From: Legionella cherrii
GTDB taxonomy: Bacteria; Pseudomonadota; Gammaproteobacteria; Legionellales; Legionellaceae
Assembly: GCF_900635815.1 (NCBI RefSeq)
Contig: NZ_LR134173.1
Coordinates: 1,768,001-1,832,000, forward strand
Reading direction: 5' to 3'
Length of the DNA: 64,000 bases
The notes beneath the pieces were generated by a model. That model had not been told where the DNA came from, did not search any database, and saw only the letters and a program-made list of their open reading frames with translations. Position numbers and translations under genes: made by a program. Positions 45,689 through 55,250 of this stretch are shown piece after piece. Position 1 is the first letter of the stretch, and each line of letters begins with the position of its first letter.

Positions 45689-47287
45689 TCAAAAACCATT
45701 CGTGATAGGATAACGCCAGTCTTTACCAAAAGCGGTTGGACTTATTTTTATTCCTGGTGCAGATTGACGACGTTTGTATTCATTGCGTTTGATTAATTGA
45801 ATTACTTTAGCCACAGTTTCTGGGGCAAAACCTTGCTGAATTATTTCTTCAGGAGTTAGGTATTTCTCCATATAGGCAACAATGATCGCATCCAGTATTG
45901 CATAGTCAGGTAAGCTGTCTTGATCAGTTTGATCGGCTCTTAATTCAGCGGAAGGAGCACGAGTTAGGACCCGTTCGGGAATAACTTGTGATAGACGGTT
46001 ACGGTAATGTGCTAGAGCATAAACTTGGGTTTTAAGTACATCTTTTAATACCGCAAATCCTCCAGCCATATCTCCGTACAAGGTGGCATAGCCGACAGCA
46101 GATTCGCTTTTATTCGATGTTGTAAGTACCATTTTTCCTGTTTTGTTAGACAACGCCATAATCAATAAACCACGAATTCGTGCTTGAATGTTTTCTTCTG
46201 TGGTATCAGGTGCTAATCCTTTAAATTCTGGCTCGAGAGTAGTCATTAGCGCATCAAAAGCGGGTTCAATAGAGAGCATGGAATAGGATGCATCCAATTG
46301 TTTTATTTGCGTTAAAGCGTCTTCATTACTCATTTGGGCTGTATAACGGGAAGGCATAAGAACCGCATGGACACGCTCTGCGCCTAATGCATCAACTGCT
46401 ACAGTCAACGTTAATGCTGAATCAATTCCTCCTGAAAGTCCAACAAGAACTCCAGGGAAATGATTTTTGTTGACATAATCTCGAGTGCCACAAACCAATG
46501 CTTCATAGATTAATGGTTCAAAATCGAGAAGAGGGGTAATTTCTCCCTTGACCTGATTTGCTTGGATTTCAACGGTACGTAAATCCTCTTTAAATGCAGG
46601 AGACCGTGCGCAAATTCCACCATGCGAATCAATTGCTAATGATTGACCATCGAATAAGAGCTCATCCTGACCACCAATTTGATTTACATAGATTATAGAT
46701 ATACCCCGTTTTGCATAAGATTTTAGGAGGGCTTCTCTTTTTGGGTATTTACTGTAATCAAATGGGGAGGCATTTAAAATGAGCAGTACTGAAATTCCAT
46801 GTTCAATTAAATCTTCTGCAGGACCTGGATGCCATAAATCTTCACAAATAATTACGCCTACTTTGCTGTTATTTATTTCTAAGAGGCATGGATTTTTTTT
46901 CCCTGGGGTAAAATAACGTGCTTCATCAAAAATTTCATAGTTTGGCAAATTTTGTTTATGGTATTCTGCAATTTTTTGTCCTTGATAAAAAATGCTCACG
47001 CTATTATATAGTCGTTGTTTATCTCGGCTTGGATGTCCTACAAGGACATAGCAGTCTTTTGTTGCCTCTTGAATTTGTTTTAAATGTTCGGTAACGGCTT
47101 GTTGAAACTCTTTGCGAAAGAGTAAATCTTCGGGGGGATAGCCAGTTAAAGCCAATTCAGGAAAGAGTATGACATGGTGATCTGCTTGTTTGTTTTTTAT
47201 AACTTCGATGATTTTATCTCTGTTGGATGCCAAAGCTCCTACAGTTGGATTAATTTGTGCCATAAGTACAGTAAGCTTATTCTGCAT
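45689..47287 (-). CDS. nadE: Glutamine-dependent NAD+ synthetase
   Basis: A 532-residue two-domain enzyme. The N-terminal nitrilase-type glutaminase (about residues 1-250) has its catalytic residues in FPELALTGYPPEDLL (Glu), YHKQNLPNY (Lys) and VGVIICEDLWHPG (Cys). The C-terminal synthetase has the PP-loop GLSGGIDSALT and the TTSNKSESAVGYATLYGD signature. It makes NAD+ from deamido-NAD, ATP and glutamine. Length is normal for the bacterial short glutamine-dependent form. It diverges from the helicase gene 138 bases away. Confidence 0.96.
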   Translation of the reverse strand: MQNKLTVLMAQINPTVGALASNRDKIIEVIKNKQADHHVILFPELALTGYPPEDLLFRKEFQQAVTEHLKQIQEATKDCYVLVGHPSRDKQRLYNSVSIFYQGQKIAEYHKQNLPNYEIFDEARYFTPGKKNPCLLEINNSKVGVIICEDLWHPGPAEDLIEHGISVLLILNASPFDYSKYPKREALLKSYAKRGISIIYVNQIGGQDELLFDGQSLAIDSHGGICARSPAFKEDLRTVEIQANQVKGEITPLLDFEPLIYEALVCGTRDYVNKNHFPGVLVGLSGGIDSALTLTVAVDALGAERVHAVLMPSRYTAQMSNEDALTQIKQLDASYSMLSIEPAFDALMTTLEPEFKGLAPDTTEENIQARIRGLLIMALSNKTGKMVLTTSNKSESAVGYATLYGDMAGGFAVLKDVLKTQVYALAHYRNRLSQVIPERVLTRAPSAELRADQTDQDSLPDYAILDAIIVAYMEKYLTPEEIIQQGFAPETVAKVIQLIKRNEYKRRQSAPGIKISPTAFGKDWRYPITNGF

Positions 47288-47425
47288 GATATATACTCTA
47301 TAAAGAACCCCAAGGTGTGCTCAACAGGATACCCTAATACAAAGAACCCTTAATTTAAAGATAAAAATGTTAATTAATTTAAAAATTGTCTAAAATGTAC
47401 CCTTTGCCATTAAAAAATCACATTT

Positions 47426-50400
47426 ATGTTAAATGAAGCACTCTCAAAAATGCCAGAAGTCTTTGAGGCCAAAATATTATTGCGTGGCCAAGAGTATTTT
47501 GAAAAGGGGCATGTGCTCAACATTCGTTTTAGTGATGGTCTACTCAAAGGGCGGGTGAAAGGCAGTTCAAGTCAGATTTATGATGTACATATGGACTTGA
47601 AGGCTTGGCCAAAAAAATTGGCGCATTGTACTTGCACTTTTCAATATAACTGCAAGCATGCTGCTGCGTGTTTGTTTGCCCTACGGGATCGAGAAAAGGA
47701 AAGCTTACTCTCTTTGCCTGCCAATAAATTAGATAAAAAGCTCGATAGTTGGTTGAAGAATTTACGTGCTCAAGAAGCAGCAGTAGTGAAAACGACTGAA
47801 GTCACCCATCATTTAGTCTATCTCCTAGAACTAAGGCTTGATGGGCATGAACACCGGGTCGCGATTAAGTTGGCTTTAGCCAAGTTATTAAAGCGCGGTG
47901 GTTATGGAAAAATGATCACTTTTAATAGCCTTTCTGATTCTAAAAAACAGCATTTTGTTGGTGATGATAATGATCTGGTCGCGCTGCTGTTGTTTAAATG
48001 CGGTGTTTCAGGCTGGTTTGATACATTAATCATACGCAATAGCGAATTGTTAGAACGAACCATTGCAACTGGCAGGGCTTTTTTTATACAAAATCAGCAT
48101 GAGCCAATTCACCTAGGTGAGTCCATCCAAGGTACCTGTGAATGGGTGTTATCTCATAATGGCAGTCAGAACTTATTGTTAATGCATGAAGGGAATGCGC
48201 TTGACCCTATGCTGTTGGATGATAGTTGGTATTTTAATTACGCAGAAAGCAAAATCGGACGTTTAATCACCTCATATCCAATAAAGCAACTGGGTTATTT
48301 ATTGCAAGCACCTCCAATCCCAATGGGACAGGCTAAATTATTAGCAGATAAAATGGCTAAAACATGTCCTGAATTTCCGGTGCCCCGAGTTTTTGAACAA
48401 CGAGAAATTCGCAACGTAATGCCAATACCTGTACTCATTCTGGATGCCGTGAGTGAATTTGACGAAGAATCTTCTTGGCTTTATGACACCGAAGAAGAAC
48501 TGCATGTTTTGTTTATTGCGCGTATTATTTTTGATTATGCGGGGTTAATGATTGCAGGCTCTGATGAAAGTGAAACGGTCGTTTCTCAGCAAGATGGGGT
48601 TTTAATTGAATATGTGCGGCATAAAGATTTTGAAAAATCCAAATGGGATGAAGTACAGGAAATCCTGGGGTTAAGAGTACCTCGGGCATGGGAACATGAA
48701 CAATGGGAAAAAATAAAACAAGCCGATTTTGTTTTGGAAAATATTCATGTCGTCGCAGATTTAGAATTTCTTCATAGTCAATTAATACCCGAGTTAGAAA
48801 GTCGAGGGTGGCGAGTTGAGCGTATTAGTTCGTTATATCAAGAAGTGATTAGTGCTGACGAAGTAGAATGGTATTCGGATCTCTCAGAGAGTACGACGGA
48901 TTTTTTCTCATATCAATTAGGGATTTTGGTTGAGGGTAAACCGGTCAGTATCGTTCCTTTGGTAGCAGATTTAATTCAGCGTTATCGAGGTAACGACTTG
49001 GATAATCTGCCTGATTCACAATTAGTCAAATTGCCCTTGCAGGATGGACGTGCTTTGCAGTTAGAAATGGGACGAATTAAACCATTAGTTCGATTGTTGC
49101 TGCAATTTGGCATACGTCATATTGATGAAAATCAACAGGTGCAAATCAACAAATATCAAATTATTTTGATGCGCGAAGCAGAATTGGCAATTGCGGCAAC
49201 CAAAACGCGTTGGCAAGGCGCTGAAACGTTAAGAGAACAAATAAGAAAGCTTTCGCAATTAACCCTTATTCCTGAAATACAACTGCCAACTGGCTTACAA
49301 ACTCAGTTGAGGGATTATCAACGTCATGGTTTAAATTGGCTGCAATTTTTAAGAGTATCTCATTTTAGTGGTATTCTGGCTGATGATATGGGATTAGGTA
49401 AAACAGTACAGACTTTAGCTCATTTGCAATATGAAAAAGAACAAGGACGTATTAAAACAGCAAGTTTAATCGTTGCACCAACCAGCCTTGTAGGAAATTG
49501 GCACGCCGAAGCAAAACGGTTTACCCCTAACTTAAACGTTTTAATTTATCATGGTTCTGAGCGCCATCAGGATAATTTTGATGACTATGACATCGTTGTT
49601 TCTACTTATGGATTAATTCACCGTGATAAGGATAAGTTTATTACTTATCCTTTTTATTATTTGATTTTGGATGAAGCGCAATTCATTAAAAATGCGCGCA
49701 CTAAGACGACGCAAATCATTCAGCAAGTACATGCAACGCATCGTTTATGTCTGACAGGTACGCCTTTGGAAAATCACTTAGGTGAGTTGTGGTCTTTATT
49801 TCATTTCTTGATGCCTGGGTTATTAGGCGATGCAAAACAATTCCGACTATGGTTTAGAACTCCCATCGAAAAATACGCAGATTTGACCCGAAGGGACATC
49901 TTAATTAAAAGAGTGCAGCCTTTTATATTAAGAAGGACAAAAAATCAGGTGGTTCGTGAATTACCACCCAAAACAGAAATGACACGAACCATAGAAATTA
50001 TTGGTCCACAACGTGATCTGTACGAAGCGATTCGCATGAGTATGGAGAAAAAGGTTCGGGATGCAATTGCAAAGCAGGGATTGGGTAAAAGTCATATACT
50101 TCTTCTGGACGCGCTACTGAAGCTACGGCAAGTGTGTTGCGATCCCAGGCTTTTGTCCTTGTCTGAAGCCTCGATTGCCCATGGGACCTCTGCAAAGCTC
50201 GAGGCGTTGATGGAGTTATTGGATAATTTGGTGGGCGAGGGTAGGCGGGTTTTGGTTTTTTCACAATTTACTTCCATGTTGCAATTAATTGAAGAGGAGC
50301 TGCGTGCGAGAAATTATGATTATTTAAAGCTTACCGGGCAAACAGTCCATCGACAAGCAATGGTAGAAAAATTCCAGGAAGGAAAAACTCCAGTTTTTCT

Positions 50401-50701
50401 TATTAGTTTGAAAGCGGGAGGCACCGGACTTAACTTAACACGTGCTGATACAGTAATTCATTATGATCCCTGGTGGAATCCCGCCGTTGAAGATCAAGCA
50501 ACCGATCGGAGTCATCGAATAGGTCAGGAAAACCCTGTTTTTGTCTATAAGCTTATTACCTTGGGTACGGTAGAGGAAGCTATTTTAGGGATGCAAGAGA
50601 AAAAAAGACAATTAGTTGAAGGCGTTTTATCGGCTGATCCTGCCAAAGCGATGACCTTGAGTGAAGAAGATATAGAACACCTATTTATGCCATTGAGTTA
50701 A
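47426..50701 (+). CDS. SWIM zinc-finger SNF2-family helicase
   Basis: A 1091-residue DEAD/SNF2 ATPase. Near the N-terminus a SWIM zinc finger has Cys68, Cys70, Cys76 and His78 (CTCTFQYNCKHAAAC). A long middle part of unknown fold follows. The helicase core begins near residue 625: DDMGLGKTVQ (Walker A, about 652-661), LDEAQFIKNA (about 747), LTGTPLENHLGELWSLF, and the second lobe with SLKAGGTGLNLTRADTVIHY and DRSHRIGQ. These enzymes translocate on double-stranded DNA and may assist RNA polymerase or repair; targets are not known. Bacterial SNF2 proteins of this SWIM type are widespread. Confidence 0.93.
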   Translation: MLNEALSKMPEVFEAKILLRGQEYFEKGHVLNIRFSDGLLKGRVKGSSSQIYDVHMDLKAWPKKLAHCTCTFQYNCKHAAACLFALRDREKESLLSLPANKLDKKLDSWLKNLRAQEAAVVKTTEVTHHLVYLLELRLDGHEHRVAIKLALAKLLKRGGYGKMITFNSLSDSKKQHFVGDDNDLVALLLFKCGVSGWFDTLIIRNSELLERTIATGRAFFIQNQHEPIHLGESIQGTCEWVLSHNGSQNLLLMHEGNALDPMLLDDSWYFNYAESKIGRLITSYPIKQLGYLLQAPPIPMGQAKLLADKMAKTCPEFPVPRVFEQREIRNVMPIPVLILDAVSEFDEESSWLYDTEEELHVLFIARIIFDYAGLMIAGSDESETVVSQQDGVLIEYVRHKDFEKSKWDEVQEILGLRVPRAWEHEQWEKIKQADFVLENIHVVADLEFLHSQLIPELESRGWRVERISSLYQEVISADEVEWYSDLSESTTDFFSYQLGILVEGKPVSIVPLVADLIQRYRGNDLDNLPDSQLVKLPLQDGRALQLEMGRIKPLVRLLLQFGIRHIDENQQVQINKYQIILMREAELAIAATKTRWQGAETLREQIRKLSQLTLIPEIQLPTGLQTQLRDYQRHGLNWLQFLRVSHFSGILADDMGLGKTVQTLAHLQYEKEQGRIKTASLIVAPTSLVGNWHAEAKRFTPNLNVLIYHGSERHQDNFDDYDIVVSTYGLIHRDKDKFITYPFYYLILDEAQFIKNARTKTTQIIQQVHATHRLCLTGTPLENHLGELWSLFHFLMPGLLGDAKQFRLWFRTPIEKYADLTRRDILIKRVQPFILRRTKNQVVRELPPKTEMTRTIEIIGPQRDLYEAIRMSMEKKVRDAIAKQGLGKSHILLLDALLKLRQVCCDPRLLSLSEASIAHGTSAKLEALMELLDNLVGEGRRVLVFSQFTSMLQLIEEELRARNYDYLKLTGQTVHRQAMVEKFQEGKTPVFLISLKAGGTGLNLTRADTVIHYDPWWNPAVEDQATDRSHRIGQENPVFVYKLITLGTVEEAILGMQEKKRQLVEGVLSADPAKAMTLSEEDIEHLFMPLS

Positions 50702-50944
50702 TAACTCCTGTCAATCACGTAGCGAGTGCACGCTATGCTGGAGCACAGGGGTTTGATTGAAAATCCCCGCTATACTCGGGATGAGGGTAAAAAGATCCTG
50801 AGTTACGGTTTGTCAAAACCCAGGATCCAAATCACAAAAGTATTCAGACACCGATTTTCTTTTTTAAAATTTATTGCATTAAAAACTGGCATAGTTTTCA
50901 TTCATGGCATAAGCTATTAAATGATTGTAAACATGGAGAAAATT

Positions 50945-51382
50945 ATGAACTTATGGAAGCTCGCTTGTGGTTTTTTTGTTGCTGTTATTTATTTGCCTGC
51001 AGCACTAGCCGCATCCCAAGCACCAGTAGGTAATTGGGTCACAATTGATGATAAAACAGGTAAAAAAAGAGCACTTGTCACCATTAGTGAATCTGGTGGA
51101 GAGCTGAGTGCAGTCATCGATAAGGTATTCCCACAACCTGGTGATACTGGAATTTGTGAGAAATGTCCAGGTGGTTTTAAAGGCAAGAAAATCCAAGGAT
51201 TGCAATTTATGTGGGGTTTAAAGAGCGAAGGTCAGAATGAATGGGGCGGTGGCTCTATTTTAGATCCCAAGTCAGGTAAGATCTATCGTGCAAAACTTAC
51301 AGTCCAAGGAAATAAACTCCTAGTCAGAGGATATGTAGGTATTTCTTTATTAGGTCGTACTCAAGTTTGGCAAAAACAATAA
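50945..51382 (+). CDS. DUF2147 secreted protein
   Basis: A 145-residue protein with a signal peptide (cleavage near Ala-Leu-Ala-Ala, about residue 21). The mature chain follows the DUF2147 pattern: GNWVTIDDKTGKKRALVTIS, ICEKCPGGFKGKKIQGLQFM, ILDPKSGKIYRAKLTVQGNK and a final LLGRTQVWQK. Members are small lipocalin-like periplasmic proteins without a settled function. The ATG at 50945 was chosen because GGAG precedes it by 7 bases and the signal peptide then has normal length. A strong stem-loop follows. Confidence 0.9.
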   Translation: MNLWKLACGFFVAVIYLPAALAASQAPVGNWVTIDDKTGKKRALVTISESGGELSAVIDKVFPQPGDTGICEKCPGGFKGKKIQGLQFMWGLKSEGQNEWGGGSILDPKSGKIYRAKLTVQGNKLLVRGYVGISLLGRTQVWQKQ

Positions 51383-51393
51383 CAGCCTCAAAT

Positions 51394-51420
51394 ACATCCC
51401 GAACAGTTTGTTCGGGATGT
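51394..51420 (+). terminator. Stem-loop after the DUF2147 gene
   Basis: ACATCCCGAACA (left) and TGTTCGGGATGT (right) are perfect complements around a small loop; a weak TTAT run follows. Good candidate terminator. Confidence 0.75.
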
Positions 51421-51528
51421 TATCTTGCAAAGTAGGGATAATTCGCTACTTCAAAGAGTCAAGAATAATGACTATTTGTCAAAAGCACATTACAATAGCT
51501 TGTTCTAAACAGTCATTGTGTCATTACT

Positions 51529-52914
51529 ATGTTTGATCTGCAAAATTCCAAAAAGTCAGTTGATCCTTTGAAACGTCCACCTCATTCGGTCGAGGCGGAA
51601 CAATCCATTATTGGTGGATTAATGTTGGACAATCAGGTTTGGGACAAAGTCAGCAATAAGTTATGCGAAGCAGATTTTTACCGCACTGAGCATCGAATTT
51701 TATTTCGAGCAATTTCTTCTTTGGTAAAGAAAGATCAGCCCTTTGATGTCGTGACGTTGCTTGATGCATTAAAGTCTCATAATGAGTTGGATGATGCGGG
51801 TGGTGAGGCCTATTTGTTTGAACTGGCTAATAATACTCCCAGTGTTGCTAACGTGTCTGCGTATGCGGATATTGTTCGTGAAAAATCAGTACAGAGGCAG
51901 CTCATTAATGTCGCTACTGAAATCGCGGATTCAGCATATAATCCCGGGGGGAGACAAGTTCCAGAGCTATTGGACATGGCCGAAACCAAAGTTTTTGCTA
52001 TAGGGGAGCAAACAGGTGGTGATGGTGGGCCTGAAAATATAAAATCAATCTTGGTTCGTGCCGTAGAAAAAATTGATGCCCTCTATCATAATGGCGATGC
52101 AATTACAGGGCTTGCTACGGGCTTGTCCGATTTGGATGAAATGACATCCGGATTACAGCCTGCCGATTTAGTGATCGTTGCAGGTCGTCCTTCCATGGGT
52201 AAAACAACATTAGTTATGAATATGGCAGAGCATGCTGCAATAAAATCTGGAAAACCCGTTCTCGTTTTTTCTATGGAAATGCCCGCGGATTCTTTGGCAA
52301 TGAGGATGATGTCTTCTTTAGGACGTATTGATCAGCATAAGATTAGAACAGGTAAACTGGATGATGACGATTGGCCTCGTGTCACTTCTGCAGTGCATAT
52401 GCTTTCAGAGGCTCCTTTATTTATTGATGATACCCCCGCTTTAAGTCCAGGTGAAATGCGTGCGCGAGCCAGAAGATTAGCAAAAGATCAAGGGAGCAAT
52501 TTGGGCCTAATTGTGGTGGATTATTTGCAATTAATGAAAGTGCCAGGATTTGGTGCCGATAATCGAACTGCAGAGATCTCTGAAATTTCACGCAGTCTTA
52601 AGTCGCTTGCAAAAGAGCTACAAGTACCGGTCATTGCCTTATCCCAGTTGAACCGTAGCTTGGAGCAACGTTCGGATAAACGGCCAGTCATGTCTGATTT
52701 ACGTGAATCGGGTGCTATTGAGCAAGATGCTGATTTAATTTGTTTTATTTATAGGGATGAAGTTTATAATGAAGATAGTCCTGATAAAGGTACAGCAGAA
52801 ATTATAGTTGCCAAGCAAAGAAATGGCCCTATTGGTAAAGTACGTGTCGCCTTCATAGGTAAATACACTCGTTTTGAAGATTTAGCATATAATGGTTATC
52901 AAGGGGTAGACTAA
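51529..52914 (+). CDS. dnaB: Replicative DNA helicase
   Basis: A 461-residue hexameric helicase that unwinds the replication fork. The N-terminal domain starts with [20 protein letters not shown]. The RecA-like domain has Walker [10 protein letters not shown] (about residues 221-229), [20 protein letters not shown], then the DnaB block [20 protein letters not shown] with [15 protein letters not shown]. Length is normal and no intein is present. alr begins 1 base after its stop, a common pairing in gammaproteobacteria. Confidence 0.98.
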   Translation: MFDLQNSKKSVDPLKRPPHSVEAEQSIIGGLMLDNQVWDKVSNKLCEADFYRTEHRILFRAISSLVKKDQPFDVVTLLDALKSHNELDDAGGEAYLFELANNTPSVANVSAYADIVREKSVQRQLINVATEIADSAYNPGGRQVPELLDMAETKVFAIGEQTGGDGGPENIKSILVRAVEKIDALYHNGDAITGLATGLSDLDEMTSGLQPADLVIVAGRPSMGKTTLVMNMAEHAAIKSGKPVLVFSMEMPADSLAMRMMSSLGRIDQHKIRTGKLDDDDWPRVTSAVHMLSEAPLFIDDTPALSPGEMRARARRLAKDQGSNLGLIVVDYLQLMKVPGFGADNRTAEISEISRSLKSLAKELQVPVIALSQLNRSLEQRSDKRPVMSDLRESGAIEQDADLICFIYRDEVYNEDSPDKGTAEIIVAKQRNGPIGKVRVAFIGKYTRFEDLAYNGYQGVD

Positions 52915-52915
52915 A

Positions 52916-53989
52916 GTGTCCAGACCTACCAGATTGGTGATAGAGTCCAATGCTTTACACCATAATTTAGCACGAATAAGACGTTTGGCTCCTGGCAAAA
53001 AAATAATTGCGATGGTCAAGGCCAATGCCTATGGCTGCGGTGTGCATGTTGTAGCACCCATATTGGAAGGACACGTAGATGCTTTTGGGGTGGCATGTAT
53101 TGAGGAAGCTATGGTTCTGCGCAAAATAGGAATTCGTACTCATTGCATTCTGTTCCAGGGAATCTTTAGTCCTGATGAATTTAGGGCGGTAGCACAACAC
53201 CAATTTGGTTGCGTCATTCATCAGCCTCATCAAATTCAGTGGCTTTTAAATACGCCACTCGATACGCCTGTTAAATTATGGATCAAAGTAAATACGGGTA
53301 TGCATCGTTTGGGTTTTAAAGTCCATGAGTTGCAAGGAGTGATGGATGCATTGAAAGCTTGCCCATGGGTGGATCACGATATTGGTTTGATGACTCACTT
53401 AGCCTGTGCGGATGAGCCAGAACGTATAGAAAATTTTCAACAAATTGCTTTATTTGAGAGTATTTCTGTTGCTGGATTTAGCCAACGCAGTATCGCGAAT
53501 TCAGCCGCAATTATTTCTTTTCCTCAGACTCACGCTGATGTGGTCAGACCGGGTATTATGCTTTATGGCGTATCTCCATTTGCTAATCAGACCGCGCTTG
53601 ATCTGGGATTACTTCCTGTAATGCGTTTTGTTTCTGCAATCAGTGCAGTTCATCATAATCCGCCATTAGCGCAGGTGGGTTATGGTGGTATTTGGAAAAG
53701 TGAAAAAGCTTCAATCATTGGTATTGTTGCTGCGGGTTATGGCGATGGCTATCCACGACATATCGCAGCGAATACTCCTGTTTGGGTTCAGGGTAAAGAA
53801 GTTCCTATTGTAGGGCGCGTCTCAATGGATATGCTTGCTGTGGATTTAACGAACCATCCAGAAGTGAAACCTGGAGCACCTGTTGAGCTTTGGGGTAAGC
53901 ATGTTTTAGTTGAGCGAATCGCACAAGCAGCAGGGACCTCAGGTTATGAATTGTTATGTCAGATTTCTGAGCGAGTACGTCACGTTTAG
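52916..53989 (+). CDS. alr: Alanine racemase
   Basis: A 357-residue PLP enzyme that makes D-alanine for peptidoglycan. The PLP lysine is Lys35 in [11 protein letters not shown]; the second catalytic residue, a Tyr, is in [20 protein letters not shown] (about 255-274). [13 protein letters not shown] is a conserved late block. The start is GTG at 52916, one base after the dnaB stop, so expression is probably coupled. Alr lengths of 355-365 are usual. Confidence 0.96.
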   Translation: MSRPTRLVIESNALHHNLARIRRLAPGKKIIAMVKANAYGCGVHVVAPILEGHVDAFGVACIEEAMVLRKIGIRTHCILFQGIFSPDEFRAVAQHQFGCVIHQPHQIQWLLNTPLDTPVKLWIKVNTGMHRLGFKVHELQGVMDALKACPWVDHDIGLMTHLACADEPERIENFQQIALFESISVAGFSQRSIANSAAIISFPQTHADVVRPGIMLYGVSPFANQTALDLGLLPVMRFVSAISAVHHNPPLAQVGYGGIWKSEKASIIGIVAAGYGDGYPRHIAANTPVWVQGKEVPIVGRVSMDMLAVDLTNHPEVKPGAPVELWGKHVLVERIAQAAGTSGYELLCQISERVRHV

Positions 53990-54051
53990 GTAACCTGATG
54001 CATCGTGTGGCTAATGCAGTGCAGCGATTTTGCGATTAAGTGAACCAAAGT

Positions 54052-54160
54052 CCCTTCTCCCCACAGGGGGTGAAGGTGTCCGATAGGGCGGATGAGGGTG
54101 TTGAAATATTGCTAATGAACCCTCACCCCGGCCCCTCTCCCACAAGTGGGAGAGAGGATT
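54052..54160. repeat. Dispersed CCCTC/GGGAG-rich repeat element
   Basis: CCCTTCTCCCCACAGGGGG...AAGGTG, GGGCGGATGAGGG, spacer, then CCCTCACCCCGGCCCCTCTCC and CACAAGTGGGAGAGAGG. Orientation is opposite to the copies at 15914 and 45554. It lies after alr and before a lipoprotein gene. Confidence 0.75.
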
Positions 54161-54295
54161 TTTTTAATGAAACAGCAGAGTTAGTCTTCGGGATTCCGGT
54201 TATAGAGCATAGATTTTCTAGAGGTATGGATAATAACTGAACGTGATGCTAGAATTGGAACCGATTTTCTAATCCTTTTAATTGGGTGATATGTG

Positions 54296-54742
54296 ATGAA
54301 AAAAATAGCTATTGCATCATTGTCTTTGTTGTTGGTTGGATGTGCACCAATGAATAATCAAGACGTAGGTACTCTCTCTGGTGGGGTTATTGGCGGATTA
54401 ATTGGAAGCCAATTTGGTGGTGGCCCAGCAGCTAAATTGGCTGCAACAGCAGGTGGTGCTATTGCTGGAGCTTACATCGGTGGTCAAATTGGAAAGACTA
54501 TGGATAAAGTGGATAGAATGGAAATGCAACGTGCCTTAGAAACGGCACCAACTGGTAAGGCTGTAACCTGGTCAAACCCAGATACTGGAAATAGATATAC
54601 CGTTCAGCCCACTCGTACGTATTATCGTGAACATTTACCTTGTCGTGAGTATTACACTAAGGCAATTATTGATGGAAGACCACAAACATTACGTGGTAGT
54701 GCATGTCGCCAGCCAGATGGTACTTGGCATGTTGTAAACTAA
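54296..54742 (+). CDS. RT0821/Lpp0805-type surface lipoprotein with glycine zipper
   Basis: A 148-residue protein with a signal peptide and lipobox Leu-Val-Gly-Cys (Cys16). A glycine-zipper membrane-inserting segment follows (GGVIGGLIGSQFGGGPAAKL, then GGAIAGAYIGGQIG). The C-terminal half has WSNPDTGNRYTVQPTRTYYR and CREYYTKAIIDG...ACRQPDGTWHVVN, the pattern of the RT0821/Lpp0805 group, present in Rickettsia and Legionella. The Cys pair may form a disulfide. Likely an envelope protein of SmpA/17-kDa-antigen character. ATG at 54296 used; an adjacent GTG at 54293 is possible. Confidence 0.9.
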   Translation: MKKIAIASLSLLLVGCAPMNNQDVGTLSGGVIGGLIGSQFGGGPAAKLAATAGGAIAGAYIGGQIGKTMDKVDRMEMQRALETAPTGKAVTWSNPDTGNRYTVQPTRTYYREHLPCREYYTKAIIDGRPQTLRGSACRQPDGTWHVVN

Positions 54743-54763
54743 AATCAATTCAAACTAGGTCAT

Positions 54764-54788
54764 GTAGCCTGGGTAAAGCCCAGGCTAC
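54764..54788. terminator. GTAGCCTGGG stem-loop between convergent genes
   Basis: GTAGCCTGGG, a short loop, GCCCAGGCTAC: nearly perfect 10-base arms. It lies midway between the ends of two convergent genes and can serve both. Related stem-loops are at 10258, 55133 and 57265. Confidence 0.7.
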
Positions 54789-54799
54789 CATATTAAGTC

Positions 54800-55096
54800 T
54801 TATTTCACTTCTTTAGCCTTTTTGTCACAACATACACATTTGCAACAATTAAATAAATTGTACAACCAGGCAATAATTAAACCCATGATGAAGGCATCAA
54901 TAAAACCTATAACACCTCCCATGATACTTCCTTTAATTGAGGGAGCATATCCGGGATATAAAGAACCTACAGCGACCACAAAAGCATGCCCATACGTATA
55001 ATAATATGCAAGCAAGCCCATCAACAAAATAGACACACCCCATAGAACTCCAAATGCAAGACCTAGAGCCAAAGGGTTTAATTTGCAACCGTTCAT
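54800..55096 (-). CDS. Small two-helix membrane protein with a Cys-rich tail
   Basis: A 98-residue protein with two long hydrophobic segments (about residues 10-35 and 60-82) joined by a short loop with GSLYPGYAPSIKGS. The C-terminus has five closely spaced cysteines (CCKCVCC) followed by Lys-rich residues. Similar Legionella proteins are sometimes labelled holin-like from topology alone; no phage genes are near, so that label is weak. The Cys cluster might bind metal on the cytoplasmic side or be modified. ATG at 55096 has a GAGAAAC purine run upstream. Confidence 0.7.
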   Translation of the reverse strand: MNGCKLNPLALGLAFGVLWGVSILLMGLLAYYYTYGHAFVVAVGSLYPGYAPSIKGSIMGGVIGFIDAFIMGLIIAWLYNLFNCCKCVCCDKKAKEVK

Positions 55097-55132
55097 ATCC
55101 GTTTCTCCTTGATACTGTCCTATAAATCGTTG

Positions 55133-55199
55133 CCTGGGCGCAGCGAAGCGAAACCCAGGAATTCATTTACCCGGGTTTCGCTGCGCTGCCCCCGGGTTA
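55133..55199. repeat. Inverted repeat of the CCTGGG-CGCAGCGAAGCG type
   Basis: CCTGGGCGCAGCGAAGCGAAACCC and GGGTTTCGCTGCGCTGCCCCCGGG pair over about 20 bases around ATTCATTTA. It lies between dapE's end and the small membrane gene's start, both on the minus strand. Confidence 0.65.
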
Positions 55200-55250
55200 C
55201 AAAACTGTAAAAAGTGGAATGAATTCAATAGATTCTAAAAAAAGTATAGC

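Noticed and set aside
54040..54240. 66-codon frame across the repeat element after alr
   Set aside because: Composed mostly of the dispersed repeat; the Pro/Gly-rich peptide reflects its CCC/GGG stems.
54800..55096. Phage holin considered for the small membrane protein
   Set aside because: No lysin, phage structural or integrase gene nearby; two-helix topology alone is not enough.
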